A stretch of DNA of 64,000 nt from Acanthornis magna (taxonomy: Eukaryota > Chordata > Aves > Passeriformes > Acanthizidae), in contig JAWUZG010000970.1 of assembly GCA_036785705.1 (NCBI GenBank), positions 4,374,501-4,438,500 on the forward strand, given 5' to 3'. The notes under the pieces were generated by a model that worked only from the letters and a program-made list of their open reading frames with translations, searched no databases and was not told the DNA's origin. Below, one piece after another: positions 1 to 14,023 of the stretch (positions are counted from its first letter, which is position 1; each line of letters begins with the position of its first letter). The translations under genes were made by a program, and so were the position numbers.

Positions 1-1183
1 TCCTAGGAAGTTTGGAGTACAACTTTGGAGCCTGATAAGGAGTGAGTGTGGAATGGAGTAGCTGGAATATTTCACAAGGTAACTGGCATCATGCTGTGGC
101 ATAGATGAGGAGGATGGACATTAAATGAAAGCAATTAAAAAGCATTGCATTCAAATGTACGACTATTATGCCCACACTGCAGGAGACAGCAGGAGGCAGT
201 GAATCATCCAACATTTAAATCAACACCCCCTTAATACAAAATGTATTCAGCTCAATGTGGGTATCTCCGATGGGCTCCAAACGTTCTGACAATGCGTGGC
301 ATGGGTTACTCACATCTTGCTCTGCCCATAATGCAGCCACCATTTAGTAAGCAACTTGATTCAGAGGCACAGAGTGTTTCTGATGAATCATAAAATGCTC
401 AGTGTCTGATTTAAGGGGGTTTTGTCACCACTGTAGATTTTCTAGTGCTAATTTTATGTAGAAAAGGGCTTTCAGGGACAAAATGATGATAGGGTTGAGG
501 GGTGGTGGGGAGGCAAAAAAGAGAAAGGAGAAACAAATTCAAGGGTCCTGGAAATTGACAGTGAAAGTGCTGTGGCAGCAGCATGTATATTTTCTACATT
601 TTCTTTTTTGTTTTTGTAAAAGAAGTGAATTTTGAGGAGACATTAATCAAGTTGTTAAAAACCTGGCAGAATAAATGTGTCAACAAAACTCCTTTCTTAA
701 TCACGTTCTATTAAAACACTTTGAAGGATTTCTATGGAAACAGTAGGCTGTTACAATGGGAAATACCCAGCATAGCTGAAAATGTCAATCTTCCTTTCAG
801 CAGTGGACTGGCCATAAAAAGAGATTCAGTGTAGCAAAACTGGTATCACTTGGAAGCAAAGCCTCCAGTAAGGGAAGTACAGCAATACAGGAATGCCTAA
901 AATCCAAGATGAAGAAAGTGATTGCCTTGCTGAGTAGCAATAGCACCATGCTAACAATAAAATATTTAACTACAGTGTCTTTTATTTTGGAAGAGTGTAT
1001 TTGGATGTATCAGGATATAGCATCTATCTGGATATACCAGAATAGTTCCTGCTTCTAATATTTTTTGCACTTGGAGATAACTTCTAGTGACAGAAAAAGA
1101 GGGGTAGCTCACAGATTGCCCATTTTATTGGTTTGTCTTATAACTGATGACACTCCACACCACTCACGATCAGCAGTTATCCG

Positions 1184-1234
1184 ATGCCTTATGTACGTCT
1201 TATTACCTTATCTTATGCCTTAACTTATGCCTTA
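1184..1234. repeat. Three imperfect copies of ATGCCTTA
   Basis: The octamer ATGCCTTA occurs at 1184-1191, 1215-1222 and 1227-1234, with related CTTAT strings between. It looks like a small degenerate tandem or slippage cluster. No function is inferred. Confidence 0.5.
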
Positions 1235-4200
1235 TCAACTGCCCACTCATTCCCTCTCTTTGACCATACCATTTTCAATGTCATATTTAACTCTTCTATG
1301 TGCCTTGCCCAGAGTAGAAGTCCTTATATGGATTTTAAAAGAAAACCCTAAAACCACACTGTATTCTTTAAAAGTGCGTAAACCAAGAAAGAGCTGCTCT
1401 TGCTCTTTTCAGAAGGCCCTTAGTTATGCACACACCCCTTCCCACACTCTTCCCACACACAGATCCTATGACTAGAATAGCTTCTTCCTAAAGCATTAAA
1501 TATTGTGAAGGCTCACTTTAAATCTCAGGCTGTTAATACCACTAAAATCTTTAAATCTCAAAACCATATGAAAAAGAAAATTAGCCCTCTTTCTATACTC
1601 CACTTGTTTAGCAATGGATGTGAAGAGCATGTTAGTCCTTATTACCAACATTCACTTCAGTAACTTGGAACAAAGCAACTTGGTTCCAAAATGCTTACAA
1701 AAATGAAGTTTTTCTTCCTATAATTTACAAAAGGATGCAAGGAAGCACAGAGACATCATAAGCATGCTTTTAATGACTGCTTCTTAAATTCTGCCTCTGA
1801 AATTCTGGATGGCCACATCTTGCTAGTTTTACACCAAAAATGGGGGTCAAAGGATTCTCTTGATGACAAGTTGTAATTTGGATAAATGAAGCACTGACTC
1901 ATTGATGATATATGAAGTAGAAGCTACTGGTCTTGGTTACCATAATGCTGCTGTGTTAGATTGGTATCACTGCCTCCTTTAGTCATCAAACATATTAATT
2001 ACCATCAAATACTAATAAAAATTCACTGTTTTTTCCCATGTTTCTTATTTCCCAAGAACAAAATGTATTTCACATATGGACAATGAAATCTGAAGTGCAA
2101 TGACATGGCATGAATGAAATGTTGCCTGCTGTTTCTGATTGTTATTTGTTGACAAGTCCATTTACTTAAGTGTGCCAAAGTAATAACAAGTTGGAATCTA
2201 AGATAAGCATTCCAGAACACATTATTGAGGAATGCTGTGGGCAGCATTGTGTTTCATGCCCTGTGCTGCCTGTTGTATCAGTAATGAGTTCATGACTAAA
2301 TACATTTTTGGACATTTGCCAAACTAATGTGATTGTGAAAGACTGAGGACCACAGGAATGATGGCCTGATACTACAGAGCCCAGCAATGCAGAAGGTTTT
2401 TGCTAGACCAGTAGAGGATTTCTCAGTAATCATCTGTAAATTATGCAATTACAGCTGATCAGCGTCAAACTCAAGTGGACACAGGGACTGAATCAACACC
2501 ATACGATCACACCGCACAGAACAAAACAGCATTCCATTGCATTAAAATAGGACTTCAGCAATAAAGATGACATACCTACTCCAAAAGTAACTATTTTATG
2601 ACTGATACCTTTTTTTTTTCTTGCAGTCTCATCTCTCAATCACCTCACACAAAGATTAAAAATTTTAAAAAAGGTTGGAATTCATACCCTACTTTGGAAA
2701 AGAGTTCAATGCTCAAATGTTTATAAGGATGCTTATAACATCTGGATCCTACAGCATCCAGCAAAAAAAAACTCACAAGTACCAGCTCCTTGTGAAATTT
2801 TTGGGAAATCTGCCTCTAGCTGCAATTGGGACCATTGGTTTAATTTTCAAAAACAGCTTGTGTCTTATGCTTGGTTTGAAGAGGATGGAAAATTCCTAAG
2901 GGACAATACCTTCCAAAAGCCCTGCTTCTTTGAAAATGCTTTGAACTGTGTATCCCAAGTATGACCCATCTTTACATAACTAGTCTCTTTTTAAAGCAGC
3001 TTGTTTTCTGGTTGCCAATTAGAACACTGAGATTTTTAAGTAAAGTCAGAACTGAATCTTAAGATTAATACCATCAACCAGTAAATAAAAAGTCACTTGC
3101 AGGCAGGCAGTTTCTTTTTTAACAAGTTAAGTAACTTGTACCATGGCTAAATTAGGCAATTTAGCAAAGATGCAGTTTGAGGTATTAAAAAAAATAATTC
3201 ACCACATAAAATATGTCATAAAGTAAAAGTATGGAAAATCATAAATACTTCTGCCAAAAAGGAAAGGAAAGATGAAAAAAATCACCATTTTATCATAACT
3301 AGAAATGACAAGAAGTTCTGAAGGTTCAGATGGAGAAACAAATTTCTGCAGCAAATTGTACACCAGCCTTTTGACTTTTTACGCATTACTCCATCAGTCC
3401 AGCCATTCACCAGGTGAATAACTGTTCATCAGTACAAGATTCAAGTTCACAAATGACAGTAACTACCTCACATCCAAAATGTAAAATCATTAACTCACAT
3501 GTAACAATAGGATGAAAATTTGTCTTGGGTGAAAATCTCTTCATTTTGTTGTAGGTTTGAAGAATAAAATCATATAGAAAATAATGAAGTAGTAACAGAA
3601 TCTGTTGTGAAGACTTCTGTCTGTGGGCAATGAGTTTAAATCAATTTTAATCACCAAAAATAATAGCCAGGGTGCAATTGCTGGCAATTCTTCCTAAGAT
3701 GACATATGGCACCACTCCTGACATCACAAGGCTAATGGCGCTATATGATTTGGTTTTGTTTTTTTCTTGTGATATTACCAGAAAGGGGAGCGTTTCAGTT
3801 AATTACAGTGGGTGTGCTACCTCTTGGATTTTCACTCACTGAGAAGCACTGGTATATCAAAATCGTGAAAATGGCTTGCTTACAGCTTTATGTTATTTTC
3901 CCAAATCATTGTCCTGACTTGTTTCCTAAACCTTACACTAGCTGCTTTTAGAATGTCATTTTGGCATGTGTCTTTCATTCATAAACTTAGAAGCATGGTA
4001 TCTTTTAAAAAATGTAATCCTGTTGAACTGATCTGTTTTGAATTCTACTGTTTTTCTTGTTGACAGAAAAATACATGCCTCTTGGAACTACTGAGTCAAA
4101 GTATTTGATTGTGTTAATAGCCTTCACATGGGCAAAGGAAAATTAATTTAAAAAAAAATATATCTGTGCACAAAGACAAAACCAGCAATTGAGTATCTCG

Positions 4201-6215
4201 GGGGGAAAAAAAACTCTTCAAAGAACTTAGGACCCATGTCAATTTTAGAGGTACTTTAAAGTCATTCTGGTACAGCTGAACTAATGAAACCTGTGTCCTT
4301 ACATAAACATCCCTTTTGTCTCTTGAATAATTTCCCCTTGCATTAACCCACTTCCCTCCATTTTGTCACCAACACCTTGGATGGTGTCTCTTATCCACCA
4401 GAGAGAACATATCACTTATCCAGAGAGAAAGTGGGGTCTGAAGCCCTTGTCAGAGGTCACAGCACTTGTTCTTCCTGCTTCACCCTCATTGCACCTTCCT
4501 TCAGGGCTCGCTGCCTGCCACCTAGCTCAGCTGATCACCCCCAGAAATCAGCACAGACAGACCCATCATTGAGATGTCTATTTTCCTGCCAAGCCTGGCT
4601 GGACACAACCATGAGTTAAATGACAAAAATTGTGGCAGGAAGAGTGAAAGATGGGGAAGAGCACAAAGCAAAGAAATCTAAAGATTGACAGGTACAGATA
4701 GATCAGCTACTTAACTCTTGTCTCCTCACAAGGATAAGGAAATTAAAATAAAAATTAGATATCTAAATCAGTGAGGGGATGTACCAGAAGAGAATATAAT
4801 ACATGGCCACAGTCATAAGGGTACCCAGCTGTAACACAGAAGAGATTAACACATTTATTAAACCTTTGTCTCTCACATTAAAAAAAAAAAAAAGCTAATA
4901 AAAATTAATTTCTTTCTATCCAGTTCAATAAAAAGGTATCATCTGTAACCCCAAAAGTTAGTTTTCCATGAATTTGTTTTAACCCACTAATAAAGGATTT
5001 TAATATTACTTGAGAACGAGACTGGACTTTTTCCCTGTATTGCTCAAAACCTCTTCCAGACACAGTCTGAGGTAAGGAATATTAATGAGGGTGTAATTGA
5101 CTGATTGTATTTGGTAAAACATTTAATTGGACGTCAACATGGAACTGAGGCAGGATCTGAAGTCTCACTGCAATCATTCCAAGGCTTTTTGCATGTACAC
5201 ATGTGAAACTTTTGATGGCTGCTTTTCTTTGAGAAGTGTCCCTTTCATCACTCAAAGACACTGTGTAGGAATCAATTAACATTCAGTGCATTATTCACCA
5301 GAGATGAAATTCTGGAATATAAACCCCACCAGACTCTCTTAAAAAATATGGGACCAGTTCTCTATTAATCTATTAAGTTCATGTCAGGCTTTCCTTCCTT
5401 AGTAAACATACTCAGTGGTGTGCTTAGTAACCCAGTAGAAAAGAATAATTCCAGTCTGCTTGCATGAGCATTGGAGAGCACTGAGTATGGGAATGCTGGA
5501 ATGAAAAAACTGAGAGTATGAAGTAAAAGTATGACAGGAGCAGCTATGAAAAAGTACCAAAATTCAATTTACCAGATGGTGTCAGAGTAGAAAAAGGAGG
5601 GAAGAACATGGAAAAACATTCCCTAGCAGGGCTTTCCAGAAGATCTCATGCTGCTAAAAAGAAGAAAATTGCAGAATTCCAAAAGGTCAATGCAGAATTC
5701 ATACTGTTTTTACCAACAGAAATGTGAACGTGTCATGGGGCAAGGCATTTACACAAAGAGAAGGTGTTAACATCAGTATTTTCAGCACCATCTTCCTCTT
5801 CATTAGATAGGTTAAAACATGAAAGTAAAAAAAAGCCCAAATCAAACAAAACACCACATTTAAAAGCCTGATTGATATGAACTATAAATAGTCTTATAAA
5901 ACTTTCTAAAAATTTTATTTTGTTTTGTTCACAGCTAATGGCATACAATTTATAAACGAGCTACTGATACTATAAGGGCCATTTATAATTTTACTACAAT
6001 TTTAATAGAAGTAAATAAAGAGTCAAACCTTTTGACTGTAATCCAGGGAGGGAGACACTTTTCTTAATGGCATTCAAGTGTTTTAGCCAACACTGCCTGT
6101 TTTTATAACCCTGGCCCCTTTATTAGAGATAATCATACTAGGGAAAGACCTTTGCGAGGTAAACCACACATGTATTTGGTTTTTAAGATTCACTGTGGTG
6201 TTGGCTTCTGTGTGA

Positions 6216-6260
6216 TCTTTGTAAAAAACACAGGCATGCAAGGTTCACTGTTTACAAAGA
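6216..6260. repeat. 10-bp perfect inverted repeat, 25-nt spacer
   Basis: TCTTTGTAAA at 6216-6225 is exactly complementary to TTTACAAAGA at 6251-6260. Both arms contain CTTTGT/ACAAAG, the core bound by TCF/LEF and SOX HMG-box proteins, placed head to head. The surrounding 6.0-6.3 kb is not low complexity. Chance occurrence is possible in 64 kb. Confidence 0.5.
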
Positions 6261-9125
6261 CCACTTCCAGCAGCTTGGACATGACTTTCTCACTGTTATT
6301 TCTGTGATGCTACTTCTACTCAGGCATTTGTCCTTTGATTCAGTAGTCTTGAAAATGTGTTTATTGCTCAGCTTCCCAGCTTATTTTCTCAAGTTGATTT
6401 CAGCATGGTGTAGATGTGCTATTGAAGAGATTGTTCAGTGTGTTCAAGACAGGCTGTCAACTACCACAGCCCTGAGCTGGTTTACCTGTGTGCTGGACAC
6501 AGGAGCACATGGCAAGAGAGATTGCCACTGCCTCAGGGACAGCCTGAAGGGAAGCAGGAGAATTGTTGTGAGTCATTAGAACCTATTTCACTGTCTATAT
6601 TAACTGCTTCTTTGGGGCTAACAGGATGAGCCAGCTGAGCTTCAAAGAGAACACCCCAGGTTTTGGACCACTTTGCCTGACCCTGCCTTGCTTCAGGGAA
6701 TGTAGAGCTTGGAGATGCATGGGACAGGAGAGACAGAGGGCAACTAGGCCTTTCAACAATCATCTATTTGCTTGCCAAAGAATTATTAAGAGCTTATGGG
6801 GCATCACATGTATTTGAAGTAAAAATATTTCACACCCTGCACATTTACGTGGTTCCTTCTATTCAACCTTATGCAAGTACTTTTGGTTTTTTTCCAAATT
6901 ACTATTAAATGGGCCGTTTTCTGCTTTACAGGCTTTTCATTTTAGTTCTCCTGAGTTATTTCCTTCAGGGAGCTACTGTAAGCTTTATCTAACAATGGCT
7001 GTTACAAACTTTATGACTCTTAAAGTATAGATCCTTCACAAAAAGGAATTGCTTCAAAAATAACAGAAGTCAATAGCACAGCTCTTGCTCCCCAACAATG
7101 ATAGATTTCTCAGACAGCTATCACTAGGATTATATTTTCTGAGCCTCTGGCGGCAGGTGATTACTTTAATTTTTTTTTTTTTAATGGTGAACAGTTCAGT
7201 CATTGTAAAAATAAAGGGAGAGGAAATACAGGGAAAGAGAAAAATTCCACCTTAGAAAAAAGGCTCTTTGGCATTTTAGAACAGCAAGACTTTCTAGAAG
7301 CAGCTAGAAAGTAGACACCTGGGGTGGAAACTGTCCCCAGGAAGAGGATCTCATTTTATTTTGACTTAGTTTAATTACAGCACTTTGAAAACCCAATTTT
7401 GTGCTTTTACAGTAAGGTAGCTGTGACTTAGACCTTCTTTCGGAAAATTTCAAGTCAAGAAAAGCTCTGTACAAGCACATATGCATTTCTAACTTAGCAG
7501 CTTTGTGAAGAACTTAGTAAGGATACATGACAAAGGAGTCAGGAATTAGACATTACTTATGTATAGGTATAAGGCCTTGGGAACACCTCTTTTGTACTCC
7601 ATAATGGCTTGATTGCAATTCCCTACAATAATATTTCCCTGTTCCTGAGAGGGACAACTTGTTTTGGTGCCATCTGCAATTAAAACTGATTTCTTCAAGG
7701 CTTCATTAATGCACACCAAACTTAGCAGGGGCTTAGGTAATTTTTAAATACCTGTGAGTACGCTGAACAGAGCTAAAAGTGAAGCCTGTCTGAATCCTAA
7801 TCTGCGTCTCATAATTTATTAGTAGATTTTTAACCTCCTTAAAACTTCTCAGAAAATCTCACAAAAGATAATTTCTAAGCTTTATGAAAAACAAGTCTGA
7901 ATTTTTTTCTGTGTGGGAACATGCTTATGGATTTTACATTAAGGCAAACCAGAAAGCTCTCAACTCTACAGGGATTAATAACCTCACAAAATAATAGACT
8001 GTCATGTGTATATTATTTACATGACATAGTACTTTCCACTGAGACTTCAATCACAGGAAGAAAACAGAACAAGTGCAAGTGAAATATTGCAGGAAAGAAC
8101 GCATGGAGGCTGAAGAGAAATAATTCTTAAAGCAAGAAAGATCAAAGTTATTAACCAAAATTGTTAGTCTCTTCCTTCTTCTCCATTCCCTTCAAAATAA
8201 ACAAGTTGATAAACTAGTAGCATGTCAGCATAGAAAAGAGGCTTTCAAATTTGATCACCTAATAGGATATAGAAATGGATTCAGAAGAAAGTTTAAAAGG
8301 GCCTAAGCAAATGTAAGTTTCTCCAATTTACAGCTTCTTCCAGCCTTTCCACATGTGGAAATTCACTTGGATAGTTCCAGAGACATAATTTTCACCCTCC
8401 CAGACGTCACCTCTCATACAGTTAACAGTTTGCAAGAATGTGAGGGACTAAAATGTTATCTGACATTGGTAATTGCAGACAGCCCAAAGCAGAGCACATC
8501 TGTTTACCTTTGGGATTGCAGAAACCTGTGCCCACTCACCCTACCCTTGTGAGACAGAGCAGTTCAGGAGTATGCAGATGAGAAAAATGAATTATGAAAA
8601 ATGAGTTTCCAACCTCAGCTGGGCTGGCCAGTGTAGCAGGGGAAAAGCACTAGGATTGAATTATGGCACTGATTTGCTCACTACTGTGTTACAAACTCTT
8701 AAAGCAGTCCAAGGAGAAGAGAGGGGATAGTCTCTGCTTAGTTTTTCTAGAGAAGTAATAACATGAACAAGAAAAGCCAATAAATAAATTTTGCTTCAGG
8801 TTTTTTGTTCAGGTAAGTTTTTTGTTCTTCTAACGCTAATTTTTCTACTTCAAATCCTACCACAGTTTATCATCTGTTTACTACCACACATATACCAGTA
8901 TCCATTCAACTCAAGAAATCCTAGTTTCAGATTTATTTTTTTTTAAGATGGACTGACCATATTTGGTTTTGATTACTGGTCTTTGAACTTATTTTGTTTA
9001 AGTGTGGTCATTTTCTGAATATATCACTCCGTAAATATGTCATGGTATGGTTTCATGTTTGCTGTTTCTCAATGACTTCCAGATCAAATTTATTTGGTTT
9101 GAAACGAAAAAGATGGTACGAGTGC

Positions 9126-9165
9126 TTGGTTTTGGGCTGGGGTTTGTTTTGGTTTGTTTCTTTTT
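9126..9165 (+). repeat. G/T-rich low-complexity tract
   Basis: This stretch is almost all G and T on the plus strand, with TTTGG and GTTTT words. It makes a spurious short frame rich in Gly, Val, Leu and Phe, which should not be read as a membrane protein. Confidence 0.7.
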
Positions 9166-11329
9166 AGGCATGTGCGGGGGAATGGAAACGGAAGCAAGGT
9201 TAACCAGTATTATGCTGTCAGCCATGGCTATGGAAGTTAGGTTGTCTCATGCACCCTCTCTATGGCAAAAGATTTTGACACTGGGATTTCACTAAGGAAT
9301 CCATTTGTGATGTGTGAGAAAGCGCTCAATACAGTTTGCTCCCCACAGGCCTGCAGGCACTCCATGGGCAAAGAGATTGAAATGGAATGACAAATTTACT
9401 CTCACAAGTCAAGTATCCATATGAAAGTGGTAATACACATACAAAACGGATCTGTTGACTAAGAACATGACGTTTTCACAGTCACTTTTCTGCCTGCAAC
9501 TACACTTTAAACTCCAGACAAAGTCCTATTTTTCTCTGCTGTGGCACAGCAGATGTGAAGCACTTGAAACCTTTTAACAGGACCTAATCTACAGCTAAAT
9601 GACAAAATCCTGATAAAATAATCCTTAAGTTTGAATCCTTGGTATTTTTAATGTTCTGTGACAGGGTCAAAAATCTTGATAAATCAAAATTCTCACACAG
9701 AAAAAATCAAAACAACACCAAGTCATGACTCATCAAATGGTAAGCAACGCAGATGTCTCCATGTAGTCTGTTTTGAACATTAAAAGTTTCAAAGATGCAA
9801 TTTAAAAAATACCTCAGCTTCCCGGCTGTATTTGCCCACCACAATCTAGTGGAGGAAGGGACAACATACAGCGTTTTGTTTCTGGGAAATCTCAGCAGCC
9901 TTCCTGCTGATATGCATGATTCTTCAGTCTTCAGCTCAGGGTGGAGTCTACCTCCCCTCAAAAGTGTCATGTATTATACCTCTCTTATGAAGTGAGGTAG
10001 TGGAACACGAGACACCTCAGAAGATGGCAGCATCTTGCTAAAGCAAATATGCCAAAAATGGGCTTCTGCAGGAGAAGGAAATCAGCAAATGAGAGAAAAG
10101 TTCCTCTATCTGCTAAAAACCGAGACTGTTCTAAGGGCTCACCAGTCATTTTTCTTGACCTAGCAGAATGGCACTGGCACTGCAAGCATTATGTGTTATG
10201 CTGTTTACAACAGTTACTCTTTTTTAAAGGTAATAGTCCCAGATTCCCATTTTACAACATACCCTGGAGACATGAAACAAATCACACTATCCATATTTTG
10301 CAATAGTTTCTTGGCATGATGAATGTGGTAATTAAAAAAAAAAATAATGGAAGTTGCTGCCACAATTTGCAGGCTTCCTTAATCCAGCTATGCTATCTGC
10401 AGCACGTCCAGGCACTTGTCTTGTTCTCATAATACATCAACAATACCACGGCAGGACTTGAGGGGATGTCTGATGATGATGAGAACTTAGAAAGGAATGC
10501 CGGTATGAAAATTTGCCTGGTGTTTGGTGCTTTTTTTTCCCTTTTTGCCTTTTTTTTTCTCCTGTTGTTTATTTATCTAACCATTCTTTTACCAGGAAAT
10601 ATCACATAGACAAATGAAGTCTTCTATTGTGAAGGCATCCCAGCCAAGTAGCACTAAATGATTTTAACACAAAATTAATTAAAACAAAAACATTTAAACA
10701 CTATAATTCTAAACATGGCCTTCAGCTACATAAATGCCAAGCTACAGCAATTGCAATGCAATAAATCAGTGTGAGATATATACTAATGAAGTAAAAACCT
10801 GATTTTTGCCAGGACAAGGGCAAAGCTTTCTTAAATATTTTGAAACTGCAGTCTTGATCAATTATCAACAGACAGCTGCATGAAGGTTTTTTTTGTTTGT
10901 TTTGTTTTTAATGAAATTTAGCCCTTCATTGCTGTACTTGGAGTTGGTACCTACCATTTGTTTGGTCCTGACTTGAATAACCCAATGTTACTTTCTAGTT
11001 TTCAAATTATTGTCCCGTTCCATTGCCCAATTTTCTCTTCCCCCTAGTACTCAGGTCAAACCTTTCAATGGGAAAAGTGCACAATACCCTCCTGAACTAT
11101 TTCCATACATCAGTTTTATGAAGATTGAAAAATCCAAATAATGTTATATACTCTCCTATGAATACAAAATTCAATGTGTTTCTTGTGTTTCTTTTGTACT
11201 GCATACAAAACTCTCTAACCCATTCATATGAGAAACATCACCACACCATAATACCTGGACTTGGAGTATTCAACATTTTTTTAAAAATGTAATATCGTTC
11301 TGGGGAGGTGCTTGAGAATGCGGAGAGGT

Positions 11330-11358
11330 GGGCAGTGGGGGTGTGTAGAGGGGGAGGG
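11330..11358 (+). other. G-quadruplex-type motif
   Basis: Four G-tracts of 3, 5, 5 and 3 G are separated by loops of 4, 8 and 1 nt (tracts at 11330-11332, 11337-11341, 11350-11354 and 11356-11358). The 8-nt loop exceeds the strict 7-nt rule, so this is a relaxed match. It lies in an otherwise AT-rich setting. Confidence 0.5.
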
Positions 11359-13982
11359 AACACAATCCTCTGACATTTACTTACATCTGTTTTTGCAGCT
11401 TATTGCTCTTTTGCATAGTAGTGGCACAGTTCTCCACATTGGTGTGCTGCCCATGGAAGTACACTGAAGTGCAACACAAGTCACCCTCCAACCTCACACT
11501 TTCCCTTCTGGAGGACTGCAGTTTCACAGAGTTCAAATCTCTAGTGAGAAACATATTCCAGCTGTAGAGCGATTGTTTAATATGAATGCTTACCCATCTG
11601 GTGGTGTACATAGTCTCTGTCTTTCCACCTCTATGGAATATGAACACAACCCCAAATTCACCAAAGAAAAACCCACCTGACAACAGCCCCAGCTCATCTT
11701 CCTCAAAGGTCTGCCCTGTATGGCCTCTCTGTCCAGCTCTCTAAGGTGGCACTGGTTCTGCCTGGATCCCCATTCCCTGTAGCAAGACTTCGGTTGCTCT
11801 CTGTCAGCCTTGGAGGAATCCGACAAGTTGGAGCAGGTCCAGGAAGCAGAGACACTGATCTCCTGCATCTGCAGGTGGGATGGCTGTGAATCCACAAGCA
11901 TGCCTGGCCCCATGATGCCATCTTGTTTGCGCCTGGGCTGTGTTTGAAGCCTACAGCTAAGTTACAGAAGAGATCACCTTTCCCCCTATATTGCCCAGGG
12001 CTTCATCCAGTGCAGGCAAGGGTGCTCACCAGGAAATCCCCAGCCCCTCCAACACGCTTCATCTTACAATGGACTGGAGCACTGGCTCAACACAAGCCTA
12101 GGATGATGATCAATGTGGGCCTGTTTGCAGAAACCTTTACAAGAAGGACAGTAGAAATTAGGGAACTAAATAGTTAAAATCAATAGCGTTTGCTCAAGAC
12201 TATTTAATGTTTATGCATTTTAAAACTCATCAATACGCATTCCACAAAAATAAATTTCTGATATTATTCATATACTGTATCTGCTCTATCTTATTTGAAG
12301 CAACAGATTAAATATAAAGCAAATGGCAGGAAATTTAACCTTCGTCAGCAGACAAACACTGTTTATCTTGTCATGTAAATTATGAAAACAGACCTAGAGA
12401 ATTTGGCACAGGAAACTTAACACACAATAGGATAAATAAAGCCTTAGGAGAGAATACCAAGCAGTCTATCATTAAGACAAAGGGGTGAAGGGTTGGATGA
12501 CATGCATTTGAACTACCAGTGTCCAGACTGAGACTGACTAACTGAAGATTTAGAATCATTTATTTCTGTCTTGCTCGGATGTTAATAGGTAAAATACAGA
12601 AACCTGAAAGCGTGGAATTTCCTGAAATACTGATTTTAACTTTTTTTTTTTTTAAATTTTGGCACTTGACATATCTTTATCTGAATAAAGGATGTGTGAA
12701 TTAATTCATCATGAGGGTTTTTCAAACCCTCTGACACCACTAGTTTGAATAAAATGTTACTGGTTTCTAATTGCAATCAGAAGAACATACAAAGAATGGG
12801 ACAATCAAGACATCACAGAAAAAGAAAAAATAATTTAGAATATAATCACGGTTCCGTGGCTAGCACATAAAAGGAATATAGGCTAGAAGGAAAGAGTAAG
12901 AACAAGTTCTGTGAGAGTAGAACTCAAAAGAGATTTGTATCATCTACTTGTGACTGAGTCAGCATATGGCCCTTGATTAAATTCCTAAAATAATACTGAC
13001 AACACTGTACTTGTTTCTCATATTGCTATTATGACAAGCAGTCCTGGCATAAACTATGACTATGAGGCGCACCCTGAACCCTAACTGGTCTTAAACAAAG
13101 TTACAGTACATCTTGCAGGCACTTGACACACTTACATTCTCCACCTTATTTTCAAAATCTGCTGTCTGAACATGTGCAGCCCTACAACAGGGAATCATAA
13201 GCTTCTCAGCCATGTAGACAACACCAAATTTTGCCATTCTGTGGGTGAAGAAAAAATCAGGGCCAAAATATCTCAAGGCACCAACTAGGATACACCAGCA
13301 GCTTGGGACGTACAGCTACCAAAGACCAATGCCAGGGAGTGCGGTCTCTTGCACAGACCTATGTCCTTCAATAAGGACAGGGAGCAACCCATTACGACTG
13401 AGATTTTGCTGTCTTCATGAGTCTGGTTTCCCTAAACTAGAGCCTACCTTGCCTGAGCCTGAAGAGAGTCCTGCCACAGAGCTGCTCTTCCCAAGAAGTA
13501 TTGGCAGTTGAAAGTGTTTTGTATTGTATTTAGGAAACACCATCTCAGAGCAAAAAAGCCTCCATGACTATTCTGAAATCTTTTAATGTAAGAAAATCTC
13601 CAATAGCCAAAACCTGAGGACTGCGGGAAAAGAGGAAAGGCGTGCCTACCAGGCAGTATCCATGCTCACCAAGTGAGGGTTAACCTTAAGCTTTAACAAA
13701 TATAATTATGGTCCCTGCTACTCCTGTAAGAATCCTACAGAAGGATGGCTCTGTCTTGCAGGATTTCTGCAGCAGCCTGGATGCAACAAGCAGTCATGAA
13801 GAAGCAGCCCTTGGTGTGGAGGTGGACCAACAGGTGAAACACACCCTCTGAATAGGTCAGAGTACACTGTCCAGCTGAGGTGGCCAAGAAGGTGCCATAA
13901 TGCTATCAGCTGGTACACCACACTGGGCATGTAGAAATTTGAAACTACAGATGTCTAACTTTGCTTCCTGCCAGACATTTAT

Positions 13983-14023
13983 TTTGCAATGCAACATATG
14001 AAAACAGGCCTTTGCATTGCAAA
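13983..14023. repeat. 12-bp perfect inverted repeat with octamer-like arms
   Basis: TTTGCAATGCAA at 13983-13994 pairs perfectly with TTGCATTGCAAA at 14012-14023 across a 17-nt spacer. The arms contain ATGCAAA, the POU/octamer half-site, and TTGCAAT, a C/EBP-like half-site. No transcription unit is visible nearby, so the site's role is unknown. Confidence 0.6.

Noticed and set aside
492..510. G-quadruplex near 500
   Set aside because: Only three tracts of three or more G are present.
2608..2900. Splice acceptor (poly-T then TTGCAG) leading to a 74-codon frame
   Set aside because: A TAA stop lies in frame between the AG and the frame start, and poly-T followed by CAG is common in AT-rich DNA. 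A similar string near 45,829 also leads nowhere.
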